Program-made: the position numbers and the translations under genes
Notes under the pieces: model-generated
Told to the model about the DNA's origin: nothing
What the model saw: the letters and a program-made list of their open reading frames with translations, nothing else
Databases searched by the model: none
NCBI RefSeq assembly: GCF_017355855.1
Contig: NZ_JAFEWD010000018.1
Location: 1-49,803, forward strand
Reading direction: 5' to 3'
Source of the DNA: Pedobacter sp. SYSU D00535
Lineage (GTDB): Bacteria > Bacteroidota > Bacteroidia > Sphingobacteriales > Sphingobacteriaceae
DNA: 49,803 nt
In this document: piece by piece, positions 44,660-49,803 of the stretch
Numbering within the stretch: position 1 is the first letter of the stretch
How the letters are laid out: every line of letters starts with the position of its first letter

Positions 44660-46396
44660 TTATTTCAACCTGATTTCACTCACGCTACATCCTTGCGGAA
44701 CCATCGGGAACACGTTATTCTCTTTGGTTACCATTACCTCCAGCAGGTACGAACCCGGGTGATTCAGCATCGCTTCAAGGGCTGGTCTTAAACTTTCCCT
44801 GTTTTCTACTTTCTGGCCTGGGATATAGTAACCTTCGGCTACCTTCACATAATCAGGACTCGTGATGTTTACAAAAGAGTAGCGCTTGTCGTGGAACAGC
44901 TGTTGCCACTGACGCACCATCCCGAGGAACTGGTTGTTCAGGATCAATACCTTCACATCCACGTTAAACTGCATGATGGTTCCAAGCTCCTGGATCGTCA
45001 TCTGTACACCACCATCACCAATTACTGCAATCACCGGCTTATCCGGTGCACCGTACTTCGCACCAATGGCGGCAGGCAGACAGAAGCCCATAGTTCCTAA
45101 ACCACCGCTGGTCACGTTGCTTCTGGTATTGTTGAGCTTGGCGTAGCGGCAGGCTACCATCTGGTGCTGGCCCACGTCTGTTACGATCACCGCTTCTCCA
45201 CCCGTAATTTCGTTGATTTGCTGGATCACTTCGCCCATAGTCAGCTCCTCCGAAGTAGGGAATAACTCTCCCTGGATGACTTGCTCTTCTTCCTGACGCT
45301 GATATTCGCGAAACTTCGCCAGCCATTCGGTGTGTTGTTTAGCCTCTACCAATTCGGTCAATAAAGGAAGGGTCTCCTTACAGTCGCCCCAAACAGGAAC
45401 GGTTGTTTGGACATTTTTATCAATCTCGGCAGGGTCAATATCCAAATGGATCACCTTCGCCTGCTTTGCATATTTATCCAGACGTCCGGTTACCCGGTCA
45501 TCGAAACGCATACCAATAGCGATCAGTACATCACATTCGTTAGTGAGGACGTTCGGTCCGTAGTTACCGTGCATTCCCAGCATTCCCACGTTCAGAGAAT
45601 GGTCTGAAGGAATAGCTCCGGCACCCAAAATAGTCCAGGCAGAAGGAATCCCCGCTTTTTCGATAAATGCAGCAAACTCTTTTTCGGCCTTGCCCAGAAT
45701 CACTCCTTGTCCCCATAGAACGAAAGGTTTCTTTGCTGCATTGATCAGCTTTGCCGCTTCTTCAATGTATTCTCTTCTCACTATCGGTTTCGGACGATAG
45801 CTACGAATATGTTTGCAGCAGGTATATCCGGAATACTGAAACTTCTGGATCTGCGCATTTTTAGTAATGTCAATCAAAACAGGACCTGGTCGGCCGCTTT
45901 TCGCGATATAAAACGCTTTGGCCAACACCTCCGGGATTTCATTGGCATCAGTTACCTGATAGTTCCATTTGGTAACAGGCGTGGTGATGTTGATTACATC
46001 TGTTTCCTGGAAAGCATCTGTACCTAAAAGGTGAGCAAACACCTGCCCCGTAATACATACCAGCGGCGTACTGTCGATCTGCGCATCAGCAAGGCCGGTA
46101 ACCAGGTTCGTAGCACCGGGACCACTGGTGGCAAATACAACACCGACGTTCCCGGAAGTACGAGCATAGCCTTGCGCTGCGTGGATGCCGCCTTGTTCGT
46201 GGCGGACCAGGATATGCTCCAGCTTGTCATTGTAATCATACAGAGCATCATAGATCGGCATGATCGCTCCTCCAGGGTAACCAAAAATGGTTTTTACTCC
46301 CTCCGCTATAAGGGCCTCCAGTACGGCGGCAGAACCTGACAATTCAATGGTTGTCTTTTGTTCAGTAGCGGTTAATTCTTGTTGTGCTGTATCCAT
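44660..46396 (-). CDS. ilvB: Acetolactate synthase large (catalytic) subunit
   Basis: 578 residues from the ATG at 46396; an upstream in-frame ATG at 46453 would add 19 residues without family resemblance. ThDP-dependent: catalytic Glu in VRHEQGGIHAAQGYAR, ThDP/Mg motif GDGGVQMTIQELGTIMQFNVDVKVLILNN, FAD region FGYPGG and GMRFDDRVTG. Makes acetolactate (Val/Leu) and acetohydroxybutyrate (Ile). Confidence 0.95.
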   Translation of the reverse strand: MDTAQQELTATEQKTTIELSGSAAVLEALIAEGVKTIFGYPGGAIMPIYDALYDYNDKLEHILVRHEQGGIHAAQGYARTSGNVGVVFATSGPGATNLVTGLADAQIDSTPLVCITGQVFAHLLGTDAFQETDVINITTPVTKWNYQVTDANEIPEVLAKAFYIAKSGRPGPVLIDITKNAQIQKFQYSGYTCCKHIRSYRPKPIVRREYIEEAAKLINAAKKPFVLWGQGVILGKAEKEFAAFIEKAGIPSAWTILGAGAIPSDHSLNVGMLGMHGNYGPNVLTNECDVLIAIGMRFDDRVTGRLDKYAKQAKVIHLDIDPAEIDKNVQTTVPVWGDCKETLPLLTELVEAKQHTEWLAKFREYQRQEEEQVIQGELFPTSEELTMGEVIQQINEITGGEAVIVTDVGQHQMVACRYAKLNNTRSNVTSGGLGTMGFCLPAAIGAKYGAPDKPVIAVIGDGGVQMTIQELGTIMQFNVDVKVLILNNQFLGMVRQWQQLFHDKRYSFVNITSPDYVKVAEGYYIPGQKVENRESLRPALEAMLNHPGSYLLEVMVTKENNVFPMVPQGCSVSEIRLK

Positions 46397-46491
46397 AAAA
46401 GTAGTTTTGAGTGCTGAGTTATGTTTGGATTTCTCGCCAAACTCTACTCTCAACCGTTTATTTTATTTAACGCCTTTTTTCTTATTTATAT

Positions 46492-48198
46492 CTACAAATC
46501 CGTTACGCAACCTTCTGCTGCGGTGCTTACTTGCTTTGCATATTTATAAAGTAATCCTTTTTTCGCCTTTAGCTCCGGCTGTGTCCAGTTTGCTTTCCGA
46601 CGTGCGATCTCTTCATCAGAGACTTTCAGTGTCATTACGCGACTGACTGCGTCAATCTCGATGATGTCGTCATCTTCTACCAGTCCGATCAAACCGCCCA
46701 GGTAAGCTTCCGGAGTTACGTGGCCCACTACAAAGCCATGCGTTCCACCGCTGAAACGGCCATCGGTGATCAGGGCTACGCTTTTGCCTAAGCCCGCTCC
46801 GATAAGTGCCGAGGTAGGTTTCAACATCTCAGGCATTCCCGGAGCTCCTTTCGGACCTACGTTACGGATGACGATCACATCACCATGTTTGACGTGGCCT
46901 GAAGAAATTCCTGCAATCAGCTGCGTTTCACCGTCAAATACGCGGGCCGGTCCTTCAAAACGCTCTCCTTCTTTACCCGTGATCTTCGCCACGCTACCAC
47001 CTTCTGCCAGATTTCCGTAGATGATCTGTAAGTGTCCTGTTGCTTTGATAGGGTTTTCGGCTGGTAGAATGATCTTCTGGTTTTCAAATTCCAGTTCAGG
47101 AACTTCCGCAAGGTTTTCCGCAAGCGTTTTTCCGGTACAGGTCAGGCAATCACCATGCAGCCATCCCTGAGAAAGGGCATATTTCATGACTGCAGGTACG
47201 CCGCCGATCTTGTGCAAGTCTTCCATCATGTATTTGCCACTTGGCTTCATGTCTGCAAGAACCGGTATCCGGTTGCTGACAGCCTGAACGTCGTCCTGAC
47301 TTAGCTCCACATCCACGCTTCTGGCCATTGCCAGTAGGTGTAATACGGCGTTGGTAGAGCCACCCAGGATCATGATCGTCACAATCGCGTTTTCAAACGC
47401 TTCGCGGGTCATGATATCTTTCGGTTTGATATCGCGCTCCATCAACACGCGGATTGCTTTTCCTGCATCCAGACATTCCTGTTGTTTTTCAGGACTAAGA
47501 GCAGGGTTTGATGAAGAGTAAGGTAAACTCATTCCTAAAGCCTCGATAGCAGCCGCCATGGTATTAGCGGTGTAGATACCTCCACAGGCTCCGGCACTCG
47601 GGCAAGAGTTTTTAATGATCTCTTTAAAGTCGATCTCATCTAATTGTCCCGCTATCTTTTTGCCCAGCGCTTCAAACGCTGAAACGATGTTCAGATCTTC
47701 ACCTTTATAATGTCCCGGTGCAATGGTTCCGCCATAAACCATGATCGAAGGGCGGTTTAATCTTCCCATCGCGATCAGACATCCGGGCATGTTTTTATCA
47801 CAGCCAGGAAGAGCGATTAGCGAATCGTAGTATTGAGCTCCGCAGACGGCTTCAATAGAGTCAGCGATCACGTCGCGGCTAACCAGCGAGTAGCGCATAC
47901 CCTCAGTACCGTTGCTCATTCCATCACTCACCCCAATGGTGTTAAAGATCAGACCCACCAGGTCTTCTTTCCAGACTCCCTCTTTTACCAGTTTCGCCAG
48001 GTCGTTCAGGTGCATGTTACAGGTATTTCCATCATATCCCATACTAGCAATGCCGACCTGCGCTTTTTTCATATCTTCCTCAGTCAATCCAATTCCATAA
48101 AGCATCGCTTGTGCAGCGGGCTGGGTCGGATCCTGAGTCAGCGTTTTACTGTACTTGTTGATTTCGGTAGTTTCTGTTTTTTCAGAAGATAAGGCCAT
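46492..48198 (-). CDS. ilvD: Dihydroxy-acid dehydratase
   Basis: 568 residues. Iron-sulfur and substrate motifs: [64 protein letters not shown]. Dehydrates dihydroxy acids to the 2-oxo acids of Val and Ile. First structural gene of the ilv/leu locus, directly after the attenuator leader. Confidence 0.96.
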   Translation of the reverse strand: MALSSEKTETTEINKYSKTLTQDPTQPAAQAMLYGIGLTEEDMKKAQVGIASMGYDGNTCNMHLNDLAKLVKEGVWKEDLVGLIFNTIGVSDGMSNGTEGMRYSLVSRDVIADSIEAVCGAQYYDSLIALPGCDKNMPGCLIAMGRLNRPSIMVYGGTIAPGHYKGEDLNIVSAFEALGKKIAGQLDEIDFKEIIKNSCPSAGACGGIYTANTMAAAIEALGMSLPYSSSNPALSPEKQQECLDAGKAIRVLMERDIKPKDIMTREAFENAIVTIMILGGSTNAVLHLLAMARSVDVELSQDDVQAVSNRIPVLADMKPSGKYMMEDLHKIGGVPAVMKYALSQGWLHGDCLTCTGKTLAENLAEVPELEFENQKIILPAENPIKATGHLQIIYGNLAEGGSVAKITGKEGERFEGPARVFDGETQLIAGISSGHVKHGDVIVIRNVGPKGAPGMPEMLKPTSALIGAGLGKSVALITDGRFSGGTHGFVVGHVTPEAYLGGLIGLVEDDDIIEIDAVSRVMTLKVSDEEIARRKANWTQPELKAKKGLLYKYAKQVSTAAEGCVTDL

Positions 48199-48228
48199 AT
48201 CTGAATCTTTTTTAATTTTATTAGTGCA

Positions 48229-48261
48229 TAAAAAAAAACGCCCTCTTTCTCAGAAGGCGTT
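48229..48261 (-). terminator. ilv attenuator terminator
   Basis: On the minus strand AACGCCTTCT and AGAGGGCGTT pair over 10 bp (one G-U) around GAGAA and are followed by seven more T. Lies 31 bp before the ilvD ATG and 14 nt after the leader-peptide stop. Its left arm (48253-48260) can instead pair with 48281-48288, so terminator and antiterminator exclude each other. Confidence 0.9.
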
Positions 48262-48288
48262 CTATACTATTTCCATTAATACGCCTTC
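48253..48288 (-). promoter_or_regulatory. ilv antiterminator
   Basis: GAAGGCGT (48288-48281, the end of the leader-peptide frame) is perfectly complementary to ACGCCTTC (48260-48253), which is the left arm of the terminator. Formation is expected when a ribosome stalls at the Val/Leu codons just upstream. Confidence 0.8.
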
Positions 48289-48383
48289 GACATACAGTTA
48301 AGCAGGAGCACGACCAGCACCCGATTACCGATGCTAATTCGTCCGTTTTGACTGCTGTTAGTTACTGTGCTGTCGTTACGCAT
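48276..48383 (-). CDS. ilv operon leader peptide (35 aa)
   Basis: A short frame from ATG 48383 to TAA 48276, 35 codons: N-terminal polar part MRNDSTVTNSSQNG, then ISI at 16-18 and VLVVLLL at 22-28, then NCMSKAY. Ten of 35 residues are Val, Leu or Ile, seven in a row. The frame ends on the 5' arm of an antiterminator stem. The role would be to sense charged tRNA(Val/Leu/Ile): stalling at the run leaves the antiterminator free to form. Supported by position (between a candidate promoter and ilvD) and by the two exclusive hairpins. Translation itself is not shown. Confidence 0.85.
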   Translation of the reverse strand: MRNDSTVTNSSQNGRISIGNRVLVVLLLNCMSKAY

Positions 48384-48405
48384 TTCTTGTTTGTTTCAGT
48401 ATGTT

Positions 48406-48435
48406 CAAGGTAGGAACTAGAGTTTTTTGAAGCAA
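48406..48435 (-). promoter_or_regulatory. Candidate promoter of the ilv operon
   Basis: On the minus strand TTG (48435-48433), a 20-bp gap and TACCTTG (48412-48406) resemble the -33/-7 elements of Bacteroidota, with one T fewer in the -7. Start of transcription would be near 48400, about 17 nt before the leader-peptide ATG. No better candidate was seen. Confidence 0.4.
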
Positions 48436-48439
48436 TAGG

Positions 48440-48783
48440 GCTAGTGATTTTTTTTGAATTAGTATTTTATTTTGTTTTTTCTAATTTTTAGAAATATGAT
48501 TCTTCTTAGCCTTAATTTGAAAGAATATAAGTACATGTCCTAATACCAAAACCACTTTTGGTATACGGTATGACGAGCGGGCGGGGAAGCAAAAATTTCC
48601 TGAATTCTTCCTGAAATGAGGTAATTCATAAAATTTCTTGAATTTCCCGATAAAAAAATAGCAGGTTCTGATTTACCTATAAACGCAGGTCTGGTTAATT
48701 TATCGCTCCGCTACTTTTTCAGCCTGCTGAAATTAGTTGAGCATCTCTTGCGCTGGCGGACTAGATAGTTCAAGGGATCTGAA
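48440..48783. other. Non-coding AT-rich stretch with small palindromes
   Basis: No credible gene. A perfect 9-bp hairpin ATACCAAAA CCAC TTTTGGTAT lies at 48543-48564. Degenerate REP-like sequence (GCTGAAATTAGTTGAGCATC) lies near 48726, and TAGATAGTTCAAGGGATC (48762-48779) matches part of the spacer between the 122-bp repeats further right. Confidence 0.5.
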
Positions 48784-48784
48784 A

Positions 48785-48886
48785 CGAAGTTCCTATCGTA
48801 GGTTCTGAGAACCGGCAGTAAAATTGCAACGTTAGCTGGATTGTAAATCCAGAGATACGGCTTCGAGATTGCAAATCTCGAAGAGC
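48785..48886 (+). repeat. 122-bp multi-hairpin repeat, copy 1 (5'-truncated)
   Basis: Corresponds to about the last 102 bp of the 122-bp unit; the first hairpin is missing and the left end is joined to a piece of the inter-repeat spacer. Contains GGTTC TGA GAACC, CTGGATT GTA AATCCAG and CTTCGAGAT...ATCTCGAAG hairpins and ends CGAAGAGC. Confidence 0.85.
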
Positions 48887-48931
48887 GGGGAGACACCGAA
48901 TTAATTTATCATTTGCTGCCCCGCCCATGAT

Positions 48932-48948
48932 CGTAGCGTCCCGCTACG
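48932..48948. repeat. Small hairpin CGTAGCG/CGCTACG
   Basis: A perfect 7-bp palindrome with a TCC loop between repeat copies 1 and 2. GC-rich and isolated in the spacer; another REP-type hairpin. Confidence 0.5.
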
Positions 48949-48983
48949 ACCTTATAGATCTCGCCTAGATCAGTATTGCGACT

Positions 48984-49105
48984 GCTCTTCGGAATTTGTG
49001 ATTCCGAAGTTCCTATCGTAGGTTCTGAGAACCGGCAGGAAGTTGCAACGCTAGCTGGATTGTAAATCCAGAGATACGGCTTCGAGATTGCAAATCTCGA
49101 AGAGC
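48984..49105 (+). repeat. 122-bp multi-hairpin repeat, copy 2
   Basis: Full unit, starting GCTCTTCG and ending CGAAGAGC, which are exact reverse complements. Four internal hairpins: TTCGGAAT/ATTCCGAA, GGTTC/GAACC, CTGGATT/AATCCAG, CTTCGAGAT/ATCTCGAAG. Non-coding; reading frames through it only reproduce the repeat. Confidence 0.9.
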
Positions 49106-49142
49106 AGGATCTCTTGAGTTTGAAAAATAGATAGTTCAAGGG

Positions 49143-49163
49143 ATCCTGAAACCAGTTCAGGAT
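49143..49163. repeat. REP-like hairpin ATCCTGAA/TTCAGGAT
   Basis: A perfect 8-bp stem with a 5-nt loop in the 138-bp spacer (49106-49243). The same hairpin recurs at 49688-49708 because the whole spacer is duplicated. A variant with G-C changed to C-G occurs at 49453-49473. Confidence 0.65.
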
Positions 49164-49243
49164 GACGATGAAAGGAGAGGTAGGCGAAGATGAGCAACTT
49201 CAGCTTACGGTCTTGGGTGAAAACAGTTGAAAAAGCACCAGGA

Positions 49244-49365
49244 GCTCTTCGGAATTTGCAATTCCGAAGTTCCTATCGTAGGTTCTGAGAACCGGCAGGA
49301 AGTTGCAACGCTAGCTGGATTGTAAATCCAGAAATACGGCTTCGAGATTGCAAATCTCGAAGAGC
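49244..49365 (+). repeat. 122-bp multi-hairpin repeat, copy 3
   Basis: Full unit with few changes from copy 2 (loop TGC instead of TGTG-type in the first hairpin, GAAATACGG for GAGATACGG). Followed by a diverged form of the spacer (GAGGTAGGCGAAGATGAG...). Confidence 0.9.
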
Positions 49366-49452
49366 GTGTAGAGGTAGGCGAAGATGAGTAATTTCAGCTT
49401 GCGGTCTTTGATGGAAACAGTTGAAAGAGCACTAGCGCTACTTCAGATCGTC

Positions 49453-49473
49453 ATGCTGAATTTAGTTCAGCAT
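49453..49473. repeat. REP-like hairpin ATGCTGAA/TTCAGCAT
   Basis: Perfect 8-bp stem, 5-nt loop, followed by CTCTTGAGG. Compared with 49143-49163 one base pair is swapped on both arms, so pairing is kept. Confidence 0.6.
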
Positions 49474-49528
49474 CTCTTGAGGAATAAAAAAACGAGATGG
49501 CAGTGCAAAGGTCAACGGAAAACCAACT

Positions 49529-49650
49529 GCTCTTCGGAATTTGTAATTCCGAAGTTCCTATCGTAGGTTCTGAGAACCGGCAGGAAGTTGCAACGCTAGC
49601 TGGATTGTAAATCCAGAGATACGGCTTCGAGATTGCAAATATCGAAGAGC
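49529..49650 (+). repeat. 122-bp multi-hairpin repeat, copy 4
   Basis: Differs from copy 2 at two positions only (one in the first loop, one that breaks a pair in the last stem). Followed by a 138-bp spacer identical to 49106-49243. Confidence 0.9.
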
Positions 49651-49788
49651 AGGATCTCTTGAGTTTGAAAAATAGATAGTTCAAGGGATCCTGAAACCAG
49701 TTCAGGATGACGATGAAAGGAGAGGTAGGCGAAGATGAGCAACTTCAGCTTACGGTCTTGGGTGAAAACAGTTGAAAAAGCACCAGGA

Positions 49789-49803
49789 GCTCTTCGGAAT
49801 TTG
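49789..49803 (+). repeat. 122-bp repeat, copy 5 (cut by window end)
   Basis: GCTCTTCGGAATTTG is the beginning of another unit, so the array continues past the window. Confidence 0.85.

Noticed and set aside
48984-49105. tRNA gene, because of the cloverleaf-like fold
   Set aside because: No T-loop (GGTTCRA) or anticodon-loop consensus, no CCA-end context, and 122 bp is too long.
48711-49684. Several 60-77-residue frames with similar peptides in the repeat region
   Set aside because: They share sequence only because they read the same 122-bp repeats; no start signals or gene-like context.
48785-49803. CRISPR array
   Set aside because: Units are 122 bp with several internal hairpins and the interval sequences are long, partly identical and irregular; no cas gene is present.

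Overview
The window looks like a chromosomal segment of a Bacteroidota bacterium, most likely of the Sphingobacteriales (Pedobacter-like). The support is a set of Bacteroidota-type -7 promoter boxes (TAnnTTTG) in front of several genes, a fused hemC-hemD gene, HemJ in place of HemG/HemY, several small outer-membrane barrels with signal peptides, ECF sigma/anti-sigma pairs, few strong Shine-Dalgarno sequences and a moderate GC content. The genus is inferred from general resemblance, not from a database search.

Layout. 1-530: the end of an rRNA operon (5S rRNA and its terminator). 539-1522: an acyl-ACP desaturase. 1560-13885: an unusual group built around lipid-type chemistry. It holds an RND/MMPL-type exporter with two tiny acidic proteins behind it, and two convergent operons. 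The plus-strand operon encodes a UbiA-type prenyltransferase, a rifampin-phosphotransferase-like dikinase and a GNAT-like protein. The minus-strand operon encodes an AMP-forming ligase, a BtaA-like aminocarboxypropyl transferase and an APH-type kinase, with a class-III aminotransferase upstream. 13953-15576: an ECF sigma factor, a membrane anti-sigma-like protein and a secreted small helical protein. 15683-16977: a MarR regulator and an alpha/beta hydrolase. 17208-26324: the heme pathway (hemA, hemCD, hemB, hemL, hemE, hemJ), with a two-component system and a TPR membrane protein between hemL and hemE. 26357-31592: outer-membrane barrel proteins, a second sigma/anti-sigma/OMP operon and an orphan ABC ATPase.

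31666-48383: the whole branched-chain amino-acid pathway on the minus strand, in transcription order ilvD, ilvB, ilvN, ilvC, a twin-ABC ATPase, leuA, leuC, leuD, a second IPMS/citramalate-type synthase, leuB, then an MNT-HEPN toxin-antitoxin pair and ilvA. In front of ilvD is a short reading frame that is not in any usual gene list. It encodes a 35-residue leader peptide containing Val-Leu-Val-Val-Leu-Leu-Leu, followed by mutually exclusive antiterminator and terminator hairpins, which is a textbook attenuator architecture. Strong terminators after the second synthase and after leuB divide the locus, so leuB and the mntA-hepT-ilvA block probably have separate expression.

48421-49803: no convincing gene. 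The stretch holds REP-like hairpins and at least four copies of a 122-bp multi-hairpin repeat, part of it duplicated at a 545-bp offset and running off the window. Smaller members of REP/MITE-like families also sit in the ilv/leu intergenic gaps.

The strongest candidates for undescribed biology are the BtaA-centred cluster (possibly a novel amino-lipid or related metabolite) and the coupling of an MNT-HEPN module to ilvA. The ilv leader is the clearest regulatory discovery.
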